Positions 25,119 through 32,307 of a stretch of DNA of 64,000 nucleotides are shown piece by piece. The notes beneath the pieces are model-generated. The model was not told where the DNA came from. It did no database searches and saw only the letters and a list, made by a program, of their open reading frames with translations. Position numbers and translations under genes: made by a program. How positions within the stretch are numbered: the first letter of the stretch is position 1; each line of letters starts with the position of its first letter. This DNA is from Streptomyces sp. DH-12 (GTDB lineage: Bacteria > Actinomycetota > Actinomycetes > Streptomycetales > Streptomycetaceae), in NCBI RefSeq assembly GCF_002899455.1, contig NZ_PPFB01000001.1, positions 3,636,501 through 3,700,500 on the forward strand. The letters are read 5' to 3'.

Positions 25119-25508
25119 TCACGCACCCTCCCAGGCCAGCTCCGCCCATACAGAACGCCCGTCAGGCCAGTTCTTCACGCCCCAGTTCTTCGCGCAGGCC
25201 GCGATCAGCAGCAGTCCGCGCCCGCCCTCTTCCTGGCTGGCCACATCACACAGGTGCGGGACCCGTTCACCGCCCTGGTCGACCACCTCGATATGGACGA
25301 AGCCGTCACCGAAGCCCACGACCACGAGGAACCAACCGCCTTCCGCCCCGCTCAGCGAGTGACGTACGGCATTGGTGGCCAGTTCGCTGACAACCAGGGT
25401 GGCGTCATCGACCGGCCCCTTCTCGGCGACTAAGGCAGCAACGAAGTGACGGGCCTGGACCACTTGCTCGGCAAGACCCGGGAAGGCGCGGCACCACTTG
25501 GTACGCAT
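25119..25508 (-). CDS. HATPase (anti-sigma-factor-like ATP-binding protein)
   Basis: A 129-residue GHKL ATPase of the RsbW/HATPase_c_2 type. The N-box is SELATNAVRHS (Asn binds Mg), the G1 box VVDQGGERVP and the G2 box EEGGRGLLLIAACA. Relatives bind sigma factors and phosphorylate anti-anti-sigma factors. ATG 25508 with AAGGAG. Operator F lies 18 bases before the start. It stands between an XRE regulator and the sigma-like HTH/PP2C pair, fitting a partner-switching block, though no STAS partner is found in the element. Confidence 0.88.
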   Translation of the reverse strand: MRTKWCRAFPGLAEQVVQARHFVAALVAEKGPVDDATLVVSELATNAVRHSLSGAEGGWFLVVVGFGDGFVHIEVVDQGGERVPHLCDVASQEEGGRGLLLIAACAKNWGVKNWPDGRSVWAELAWEGA

Positions 25509-25526
25509 GGCAAGCTCCTTGTCTGC

Positions 25527-25542
25527 GTCTAGGGGACTAGAC
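25527..25542. promoter_or_regulatory. 16-bp operator copy F, upstream of the HATPase gene
   Basis: GTCTAGGGGACTAGAC, with both six-base arms perfect. It lies 18 bp before the HATPase ATG, directly next to the ribosome binding site, so a bound protein would block transcription start or early elongation. Confidence 0.75.
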
Positions 25543-25589
25543 AGCGCGACGGCAGGCTATGCCCGCGGGAAGGCGGCACGCTAGGCATG

Positions 25590-25608
25590 TAGAGGAATTA
25601 TTCCTCTA
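25590..25608. repeat. inverted repeat at the 3' end of the XRE gene
   Basis: TAGAGGAATTATTCCTCTA has perfect 8-bp arms and a 3-base centre. It includes the XRE stop codon and lies about 80 bp upstream of the HATPase start. It may be a terminator-like hairpin or a second operator. Confidence 0.55.
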
Positions 25609-26454
25609 AGGGGTGACCGTGTCTCCCAGCTCACGAAACTCCTTCATCACCCGCAACAACAGCTCACGCGCCTCGTCCCCGAAGACGGCTGCTTCTTGGA
25701 AGCGGTCGAAGGTCTCCTCGTACGCAGCCACCTCGGCGGAGTCGACCGACACCCGCTCACCGGTGAACGCCTCAATCACGACAGCCTGCTCGTCGCACAG
25801 CGTGAATCCGTGACGAGGCAGAAGCGGCACCGGGCGGCGCCACGGGATGACGCCGAGCCGGACGGTGCTCAGGCTCTCGACGGCGAGCAGCCGGTCGAGC
25901 TGAGCGAGCATCAGCGCCGGCGTGCTCGGCCAGGTCCGCAGCACGGCCTCCGTCAGCACGAACACCGACTCGCGCCCAGGCTCGTACAACACGCTCTGCC
26001 GCTCCACACGGGCAGCGACAGCCCGACCGACCGCCTCAGGGGTTGAGTCCGGTGCGCTCTCGAAAACGTGACGGGCGTACTCAGCGCTCTGGAGCAGGGC
26101 AGGCAGAACGACGCACTGGAAGGACCGCACCGACCGAGCACCGCGGACCGCGTCATCAACGACGAGCCCAGCGGGCAGCCCTGCCGGTTCGGAGTCGGTG
26201 GCGATCGCAGACTCAACGGCGACGAGCAGGTCATGGACTTCCCCGGCCGCCGACTCATCGAGGTTGAGTGCTCGGCACAGCCGGTCCAGCACATCGACGC
26301 TGGGGACCATGCGCCCGGTTTCCACCTTGGAGACCGTCGGCTGACCAACGCCGGCCCGCTGAGCCAGAGCAGCACCCGTCAGACCAGCCTCCGCACGCAG
26401 AGCCCGAAGACGTGCCCCAAGCACCCGCATCCGCTCGCGCCGTTCACTCCCCAT
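25606..26454 (-). CDS. XRE-family HTH regulator with DUF5753 domain
   Basis: A 282-residue protein. The N-terminal Cro/CI HTH spans LGARLRALRAEAGLTGAALA and RAGVGQPTVSKVETGRMVPS. The rest is the DUF5753 ligand-like domain (FQCVVLPALLQSAEYARHVF; LRTWPSTPALMLAQLDRLL; GVIPWRRPVPLLPRHGFTL), frequent in Streptomyces next to DUF397 or HATPase genes. No DUF397 partner is seen; the downstream neighbour is the HATPase. The ATG at 26454 (MGSERRERMRVL) is preferred over upstream in-frame ATGs. Confidence 0.88.
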   Translation of the reverse strand: MGSERRERMRVLGARLRALRAEAGLTGAALAQRAGVGQPTVSKVETGRMVPSVDVLDRLCRALNLDESAAGEVHDLLVAVESAIATDSEPAGLPAGLVVDDAVRGARSVRSFQCVVLPALLQSAEYARHVFESAPDSTPEAVGRAVAARVERQSVLYEPGRESVFVLTEAVLRTWPSTPALMLAQLDRLLAVESLSTVRLGVIPWRRPVPLLPRHGFTLCDEQAVVIEAFTGERVSVDSAEVAAYEETFDRFQEAAVFGDEARELLLRVMKEFRELGDTVTP

Positions 26455-26904
26455 ACTCAGGGTTCTACACCACGAGCCGATAGCGACCGGGTGCAAGAGC
26501 AGCATCAACAGCCGCCAGGATGAGCGTGATTCAAAGTCTTTCTACTAGTTCAAGGCGGCTCGCTCCGCTCACCGCGCGCGGCCCGGCCCCCGGCCGGGCC
26601 TGCGCTCCTGTCTCCGCCCCGCTCCAGCCCGGCCGGCGCCCGTGCCGCGCGCACAGCAATCAGCCGCCTGAGGCCGGAGAAAGGGGTACGTCGTGGCTGG
26701 GGCGGTCGGCTCCACGGCTTTACGGAGCCACTTTGGCGCGAGCCTCGAAGATCACGGCTTCAACGTCGTGCTTGTCCAGGCAGGTCTACAGACTGGTCGA
26801 AGCGCCGGAAGCTTACGAGACCATGATCACTGGCGCCAAAGGGGCGCCACCCCAAAGCCGCTTCGCCGAATTACATGTACGTCGACGCGCTATAGCGGGT
26901 GGGC
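26455..26904. other. noncoding stretch between regulatory block and cargo genes
   Basis: No gene with a ribosome binding site or recognisable residues. It contains hairpins: 26580-26600 (arms GGCCCGGCC and GGCCGGGCC, loop CCC) and 26708-26729 (GGCTCC/GGAGCC). The composition shifts here from GC-rich to the lower G+C of the cargo, so this is probably an insertion boundary. Confidence 0.5.
26831..26849 (-). terminator. hairpin downstream of the cargo operon
   Basis: TGGCGCC and GGCGCCA pair around a 5-base loop, about 55 bp past the stop of the 357-residue cargo gene on its own strand. No U-tract. Confidence 0.45.
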
Positions 26905-27978
26905 CTACCAGACAGAGGAAGTACCGGGCAGCACGCGCGCCCGAACGCGAGTCCTAGACGTGCTTCCGAAGCTGAAGGATCCACCGACCATAAGCATGGC
27001 GTCGGTGATGAGCGAATCGTCGATCCGGATCAGACATCCGGGTTCAAGCCATGTGTCACCGGGAAGGGTGAACGAAGCATACTGGGTGGCTCCGGGTTCC
27101 AGGTCAATTTCTGCAACTCTCCCGAGATTTACCGGGGATCCATAGACGGCGAGTTGGCTAAAAACATCGCTAGCCGCGAGTTCGACTAGCTCGTCTGCGG
27201 CATCGAAGGCGTCTGCGAATTCGCGAGCCTGGCCTGTTAGAGCGTCCAGCTCTTCTTTCAAGACAGCGCATCGATAGTCGTGCCGCGGCAAAGCCCGACG
27301 AGGCTCGTGCGCATCAATCATGCTGGGACTAAGCCGTTGTCTCACCCGAGCGCGCGTGTCCCGGAGAGCCTCCCGATCAGCACTACCCAGAGCGCTGCGG
27401 GCCACACCGAGACGCAACCATTCCTCACTTGACCGCAGCGTTGAGGCAAGCGCACGAGCGGCCTCGCCAAGACCATGAGCCTGGCTCGCATTGGCTCCCA
27501 AGCGACGAGCAATGCCTGACGGAAAGTCTTGCAGTTGCAGGCCTTGTGCTCGTTCTTGGGCTCTCCACGAGAGTCGATAGGTGAACTCGGCGGTCGTAAG
27601 AGGAGTTCCGGGCGCAAGCTGAGGCGCGGGTAGTTGCGGGTAACCAGGCATGCGGGATCGCAACCAAGCGACAGTTTCTCGATGAGCAATTTCTACTTGG
27701 CCAGCCATCTGCAACCAACGCTGCAAATCACTCTTGTCGTATGGGACATCAAATGATTTGACAAGCTCGCTGAATCCGCTCATAAACCCGGCAAGTCGCA
27801 GGGGAGTGGCCGCAATCTGGGCACCACTGGCCTGCAGCGCCTGTAGATATCCTGGCACTCCAGCAGTGCGAGTGGAGGCATTGCGCGGCAACTGCTTCGC
27901 GAACTCTTGAACAAGCGGAAGCGCTGCCCAGCATTCAGCTTGCCGAGTTACCGCCCGCCAGATATGCGAGTTTGCCAT
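26905..27978 (-). CDS. unknown protein, partner of the nuclease-NACHT gene
   Basis: A 357-residue soluble protein; I do not recognise a family. The first two thirds look alpha-helical with many Arg/Ala/Leu segments (LQALQASGAQIAATPLRLAG; HGLGEAARALASTLRSSEEW). The last 110 residues look beta-rich (VAEIDLEPGATQYASFTLPG; MLMVGGSFSFGSTSRTRVRA). There is no signal peptide or membrane helix. I chose ATG 27978 (MANSHIWRAV) because AAGAGGA precedes it; an earlier in-frame TTG at 28023 overlaps the upstream gene. It lies 34 bp after that gene and has the same lower G+C, so the two probably work together. Confidence 0.72.
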   Translation of the reverse strand: MANSHIWRAVTRQAECWAALPLVQEFAKQLPRNASTRTAGVPGYLQALQASGAQIAATPLRLAGFMSGFSELVKSFDVPYDKSDLQRWLQMAGQVEIAHRETVAWLRSRMPGYPQLPAPQLAPGTPLTTAEFTYRLSWRAQERAQGLQLQDFPSGIARRLGANASQAHGLGEAARALASTLRSSEEWLRLGVARSALGSADREALRDTRARVRQRLSPSMIDAHEPRRALPRHDYRCAVLKEELDALTGQAREFADAFDAADELVELAASDVFSQLAVYGSPVNLGRVAEIDLEPGATQYASFTLPGDTWLEPGCLIRIDDSLITDAMLMVGGSFSFGSTSRTRVRARVLPGTSSVW

Positions 27979-28012
27979 TCGATATATCCTCTTCTTTGCT
28001 CTGGGTTTCGGC

Positions 28013-30610
28013 TCACATGCCAAGCCATCCCTGGATTGTCAAACTTTCGATAGCCTTTTGGATGCGTTCAGCCGCTGTAAACGCAGGAGATTTATCCAGC
28101 AAGTACTCAAGCGCCGTGGAACTTTCACCCTCGGGGGCGATACCGCTCCCTGGCTCGGACTCAACTCGCACAAGGATGTCACTCGCCCGCCGATAATTTA
28201 CGGGTAGGAATTTCCCGAAGGGACCATTCTCCTCTTGGCCAATAACCGCGTGCAACCCTAGAGGGCCCACTTGTGCAGCTAGCATCTCAACATGACCAGG
28301 GGGTGCGACTTTTTCGATCAAGTCAAGAGAAATGTCGGCGGTTTTCTTGGCATGCGCCGTTAGCGCCTCACAGGCAGTTTCTCCAGAGGCTAGACTTCGG
28401 ATTCTTGGTGCAGAAGGAGCACGGAGCAGTGCTTGCATTTCCTTTCGCCATAGCCTAACTGCCACAGTAGCGGGACCGGTCGTCGCATCAACAACAATTG
28501 CACCGAACCTCTGTGCCAGCTCTCGCGCTTGCGCTTGCCCAATCCAGCTTGGCCTATGACCTGGATGACGGACGGCCATCACTCTGTCGTCGCTTAGTAG
28601 ACAAAGGGCGACAGTTTGGCCCTGCGCCTGGGAGACCATACCCAAAAGGGAAGCCACCAATTCGGGAGCATCTTCCTCTAGCCGCCTAGAGTCGAAAGAG
28701 GATAGCAAGACAGAGGTAAACGGGATATCCCTGGCGACTAGTTCCGCTAGCTCCTGATCGACACCGTTTAGTTCTGCACAAAAGAGAATTCGCTGATCAT
28801 CCCCCGCAGTAAGCCTGCTAGGCAGAGGAGCAGCGCCGCTAGCATGTGCTGCTCCTGCAAGATAGTCGGCGAACGAATCATGCATTGCCACAACAGTCTG
28901 ATCCCATCCGAGCGTTGTGATCAGGCCGCAGCGGCGGGCGGCACTTTCGATGTCTGCGATATCAACAACCAACCCGCTTTCACGCAAGGCCGCAACGGCG
29001 TCCATCAGTAGCTGGTGCCATTCGTACAGGTCTGCGTAGCGACGCCCCTCGTTCAATAGACGAACGAAAACTATTCCAAGGACTGTTCGCACCAAAGAGA
29101 TTCCCGTGGCGCCACTGCGGGCAACAAGCTTCTCAATGAACGCTTTATAGAGTCCGGCCCTGCCCCTATTTGCTTCCGAGGTGTGGAGGGTAACAGCCAT
29201 AGAGAACAATAGCGGATTGCGTGCCGCATCACCGAGTGATGCGCAAACCGTACGAACCGCGGCGTAGACAGTTTCGGGTTCCGCTGGCATGGCGCCTTGG
29301 GTGAGTGTTTCCCTCGCCAGGTCAACCTGCCGTTCGTGATCGAGAGGCTCTATTCGATAAACCGCCGGAAGCGCGCTGCTTGGTAGTAGGGCTCGCAGAG
29401 CCGCAACGTCCCTCCCCACCACCACCACCCGTGCCCCATGCCCTGAGGCCACAGATGCAAGCAGGTCCGTATGGAGAGCCTGGCGCGTAGACTCTGCCAC
29501 TTCCGAAGCTCCGTCGATGACGAAGGTGACCTGAGTATCCGAAAGAGCCTGTTCGCCCGTTGCCGTTGGGTAGTGCTCCCCAAGGACGGAAGCGATACCG
29601 TCCGCTGCGAGAGCCGCCATTCGCCCTGGTAGGTAGCTCTCGGCATGGACCACGATGACTGCCTTGCCCTCGGCGGCTGATTTCTGACGCAACAGCCGGA
29701 CTGCGGTGGACTTTCCAGTACCCGTACTGCCAGCCAGTACTGCTGGCCCCGTTCCTCTCAGGAGCTGGTCAATATCCCGAGTATCTCCATCACCGGATTG
29801 CCGATAATTTCCTCCGGGGGATCCCTCAAGGCTCGTGACTATTGGCGTGACTGCGCACTGGCCGCCGAGAGATGCAGCGACTTCGAGGTATCGCGCTTTG
29901 ATGATTGGCCATCTCTGAGCGGGTGTTTGATTGGCTGGTACCCCGAGGAGAGCGGCAACGATTTGTCGGTCAATTATACGTAGTCGAGCGTCTGAGTTGC
30001 TTGCGTAGTCGAACAGGGCACGGAAAAGACGGTCGACGGCTCCAGTGGCTTGCTGTCGAAGATCTTCCTCTGTTCGGGCAGAGGGGAGCATCTCGGCAAC
30101 CTGACTCTCGGCGCGCATCAGCAGCGCACCAGTGTTGTACGGGTCTTGGCGGATGCTCGCTCTTCCAAGTGCGACGCACACGGCGTCGCTGACGCCCGTT
30201 CCCAGGAGTTGGGCAAGAGAAGCAGTACGCCCCTCCGCAGCCTCTTCAAGTGCTTGCTGTACACGTTGGCCACTGGGACCGAGCCGGCCGTCGGTGAGGA
30301 ACTCGAAAGACGCGTGCTCGGCGTCGGGGAGCACTGCCCAACGTTTCAAGACAGCCAGCAGTGCCGTTTCACCCCACGTGTAGTCAGGGGCACGCACCTT
30401 GACCTGCATGGCGTGTCGCACGGTCCCGTCGCGGTTGAACAGCTCAATGTCGACGGCGTCGTCAGAGCCTTCCACTCGGATGCTCCCGAGGGCTGGGTCC
30501 TCAAGCAGTCCTACTGCCGCCAAGACAGCCTGTGCCTGCTGATAGGCAATACCTCTGACTGTGTCTACACCGCTCACGACTCCATGTTTCCATGTTCCTC
30601 TGACACTCAC
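28013..30610 (-). CDS. PD-(D/E)XK-like nuclease fused to a NACHT/STAND NTPase
   Basis: An 865-residue protein. Residues 20-75 resemble a restriction-endonuclease fold like Cap4/DUF4297: GIAYQQ, then VEGSDDAVDIEL (Asp54) and MQVKVR (Gln69, Lys71). Residues 285-430 hold the NTPase: Walker A GSTGTGKS (294-301), Walker B VTFVIDGASE (361-370) and sensor-like VVVVGRD (396-401). VAMHDSFADYLAGAA (574-588) matches the winged-helix motif of NACHT proteins. The C-terminal 270 residues are a candidate sensor. A section sampled by eye is about 48% G+C against roughly 72% for the host. The start is uncertain: GTG 30610 or GTG 30577. Anti-phage or anti-plasmid defence is inferred. Confidence 0.78.
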   Translation of the reverse strand: MSVRGTWKHGVVSGVDTVRGIAYQQAQAVLAAVGLLEDPALGSIRVEGSDDAVDIELFNRDGTVRHAMQVKVRAPDYTWGETALLAVLKRWAVLPDAEHASFEFLTDGRLGPSGQRVQQALEEAAEGRTASLAQLLGTGVSDAVCVALGRASIRQDPYNTGALLMRAESQVAEMLPSARTEEDLRQQATGAVDRLFRALFDYASNSDARLRIIDRQIVAALLGVPANQTPAQRWPIIKARYLEVAASLGGQCAVTPIVTSLEGSPGGNYRQSGDGDTRDIDQLLRGTGPAVLAGSTGTGKSTAVRLLRQKSAAEGKAVIVVHAESYLPGRMAALAADGIASVLGEHYPTATGEQALSDTQVTFVIDGASEVAESTRQALHTDLLASVASGHGARVVVVGRDVAALRALLPSSALPAVYRIEPLDHERQVDLARETLTQGAMPAEPETVYAAVRTVCASLGDAARNPLLFSMAVTLHTSEANRGRAGLYKAFIEKLVARSGATGISLVRTVLGIVFVRLLNEGRRYADLYEWHQLLMDAVAALRESGLVVDIADIESAARRCGLITTLGWDQTVVAMHDSFADYLAGAAHASGAAPLPSRLTAGDDQRILFCAELNGVDQELAELVARDIPFTSVLLSSFDSRRLEEDAPELVASLLGMVSQAQGQTVALCLLSDDRVMAVRHPGHRPSWIGQAQARELAQRFGAIVVDATTGPATVAVRLWRKEMQALLRAPSAPRIRSLASGETACEALTAHAKKTADISLDLIEKVAPPGHVEMLAAQVGPLGLHAVIGQEENGPFGKFLPVNYRRASDILVRVESEPGSGIAPEGESSTALEYLLDKSPAFTAAERIQKAIESLTIQGWLGM

Positions 30611-31310
30611 GGGAGCTTCGGGTGACTTGATGGCACGTCACGGCCTCGGCCCTACCGGCTCACGAACAAGTGGCGGCGGTGGTGAAGCGGCTCAGGAACG
30701 CGATCCGCTAAGCGTCACGCGACTCCGCACCACAAGCGCACCAGATCGAGCGGGGACAGCGGGGACCACGGTAGAGGCAAACGACACCGACAGTGGGTGA
30801 CTCAGCCGCCTCGCCAGGCAGCGCTCTATCGCGCCGGATGCGCACAGCTTCCCCCGCTGTGGGTTCAGGCGTCGCAGCCACGGGCCGGGCGTCGCGGCTT
30901 CCTCTGATCGACGACAGGGCAGCGTGGCTGAGGTTGGCGGGGGTATAGCGAGACTCACGCGTGCGTGATCGGTCGGCTCGCCCGCCGTTCGGGCTGACTG
31001 TCGTCGGCTGAGGTTCAGACGGGGCGCATCGAGGGCGCCGGCCGTCAGTCGAGTGCGGCAGAGCTGGGCCGTCTATGGGCCGTCCGAGGCCGCTCGACAG
31101 TGGCCAATGACGACCAACGACGACCACCAGGCGCACGAACCCACAGCTCCTGAGCAGGGAAAACCCAGGTCGCCTAGATCCCCGGCAAGACCCAGGGCAA
31201 GAAGACACCTGCGAGAAAGCGAGGAGCCTTGACCATGTGAGTGGCCGCAGGTCACGGCCGCCCTCGATCAGTCGCAGCTGTGCCGCGGCACAGCGTGTGC
31301 ATCATGAGGC
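30611..31310. other. noncoding or degenerate stretch near the right end of the element
   Basis: No gene I can support in 700 bp. A 9-bp tandem repeat AGCGGGGAC occurs at 30749-30757 and 30758-30766, and GACGACCA is repeated near 31110. Short open frames lack ribosome binding sites. It could hold the cargo promoter, a transfer locus (clt) or decayed genes; no clear cluster of Tra recognition repeats was found. Confidence 0.4.
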
Positions 31311-31652
31311 ATGGGGATTGACCTGGAACTTCACTCATCACGGCCGGCTCGCAACAACTGGCGCAAGTCCCGCGCGACACTCCTGCGAAGCTCCTACGGG
31401 CACGGTGACGCGCTGGCCGATGCGCTCGGCTCACTCCAGCTCCTCGGAGTACCCGGGAGGCTCACTGCCGTTGATCCGTACGGGGATACGTTGATGAACG
31501 AGCAGGAGGCCGCAGCTGCCCTCCGGGAGATCCACGGTCTGAGGCAGAGATGCGGCGATGAACGTCAGCTCGCCGCACTGGACGACCTCGCGACAATGTT
31601 GGAAGAGTGCGCGGCCACTTCAGGAAGTTGCTTGTGGTTCGCGGGCGACTGA
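31311..31652 (+). CDS. hypothetical protein near the element's right end
   Basis: A 113-residue protein, MGIDLELHSSRPARNNWRK..., with a helical second half (EQEAAAALREIHGLRQRC and LAALDDLATMLEECAA). There is no known family and no membrane segment. GAGG lies just before the ATG. It is the only plausible gene of the element on the plus strand and ends 140 bp before the attachment site. Confidence 0.55.
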   Translation: MGIDLELHSSRPARNNWRKSRATLLRSSYGHGDALADALGSLQLLGVPGRLTAVDPYGDTLMNEQEAAAALREIHGLRQRCGDERQLAALDDLATMLEECAATSGSCLWFAGD

Positions 31653-31791
31653 ACTCATGTCACGTCCGCTGTGTGAGTGTCTAACTGAGTGACAACGCCC
31701 ACGCACAACGGCGAACAAGCGCGGACGTCTGCAGACCATCAACGCAGGTGAGAGCTGCACCAGCCCCAGGTAGAGCCCACACCCAAGTTGC

Positions 31792-31838
31792 TTCGGGACG
31801 AAGAGGTCGTGGGTTCAAATCCCGCCACCCCGACAGCC
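31792..31838 (+). repeat. attachment site copy at the distal end
   Basis: 47 bp identical to 16537-16583: the 3' half of tRNA-Pro without its 5' half. It is the displaced chromosomal end of the tRNA gene, marking the right boundary of the element. The tRNA 5' half is absent; the preceding bases (CAAGTTGC) do not form a cloverleaf. Confidence 0.93.
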
Positions 31839-31845
31839 GTAACAC

Positions 31846-31889
31846 CAGGTGAGGCACCTAGGAACGTTCCTAGGTGCCTCACCTGTTTT
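31846..31889 (+). terminator. displaced chromosomal terminator of tRNA-Pro
   Basis: A perfect 40-bp inverted repeat (31846-31885) plus TTTT, matching the hairpin at 16591 except that one G-C pair is replaced by A-T (GTGGGG/CCCCAC becomes GTGAGG/CCTCAC). Confidence 0.9.
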
Positions 31890-32073
31890 CGCTTGCGTGC
31901 CCTTAGGGGCTTGTCTTCCTACCCGGCTTGCCCCCGACTGGTCGGCACGGGTGCGACCGGGCGGACCGCGGTGAACATCTCGAACTCGGAGGCGGGCGGC
32001 GGAGAGCAACAGCAGCCACTCGTCACAGCCTTGGTCCTGGCCTCGACGGGCGTCGGCGTCACTGTCGCCGTTC

Positions 32074-32172
32074 AGCGATGAGCTGTTCGCCATGCTCGAG
32101 CGGGAGTTGTCGGAGGGGCCGGTCGCGCATGGCCGGCCGGACCGGGCCTGGGCCCTGGTGCGGACGGGATGA
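32074..32172 (+). pseudogene. IS630-type transposase winged-HTH remnant
   Basis: The frame reads DELFAMLERELSEGPVAHG then RPDRAWALVRTG and stops. It resembles the N-terminal part of IS630-family transposases (LFAxLExELxKGPxAHGWxDQxWTLxR) but lacks everything after the first domain and has no start. It lies just outside the integrated element. Confidence 0.6.
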
Positions 32173-32208
32173 GAGCCTGCTCCACTTGTTCGGCCCCTTG
32201 CTCGATCG
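32168..32208. repeat. 41-bp fragment matching the ask gene
   Basis: 37 of 41 bases match 46794-46834 inside ask, including an 18-base and a 15-base exact block at the same spacing. The matching part of ask covers the probable internal start of its beta subunit (AAGGGG, 8 bases, GTG). On the minus strand this copy opens a 37-codon frame (32185 to 32072) with the same start arrangement. Confidence 0.7.
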
Positions 32209-32307
32209 CCCGCGACGTGAGCGCGCCCGCCTCGGGAACCGCACGCTCCGGGGAGGGGCGCGCCGAGCGCCCCCGGGGGATCGGGGCGCTCGGCCAGGAC
32301 GGGTGCT

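Larger units (their letters stand above)
16537..31838. mobile_element. pSAM2-type integrative and conjugative element (AICE) in tRNA-Pro
   Basis: The element runs between identical 47-bp direct repeats; one unit is about 15.26 kb. Its order from the tRNA is int, xis, repSA, spdD-like, two small transfer genes, a DUF2637/SpdB-like gene, an FtsK-type tra, a conserved transfer-associated gene, DUF6233, PP2C-like, sigma-like HTH, HATPase, XRE and a two-gene cargo. All of these are on the minus strand; a hypothetical gene near the right end is on the plus strand. This is the layout of actinomycete integrative and conjugative elements that replicate by rolling circle and transfer double-stranded DNA. 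No KorSA, Pra or Pif homologue is seen, so control differs from pSAM2. Confidence 0.93.

Noticed and set aside
25119..25508. Two-component histidine kinase
   Set aside because: Only the ATP-binding domain is present; there is no His dimerisation domain or membrane part.
30655..30712. Possible C-terminal gene remnant reading HEQVAAVVKRLRNAIR and stop
   Set aside because: Only about 26 codons with a stop just upstream and no recognisable family; not enough to call a pseudogene.
30611..31310. Conjugal transfer locus (clt) with Tra recognition repeats
   Set aside because: Only a 9-bp duplicate was found; no cluster of regularly spaced 8-bp repeats as in pSVH1-type plasmids.
31815..32093. Minus-strand frame over the right attachment site and terminator
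   Set aside because: It runs through the tRNA remnant and terminator hairpin and has no ribosome binding site.
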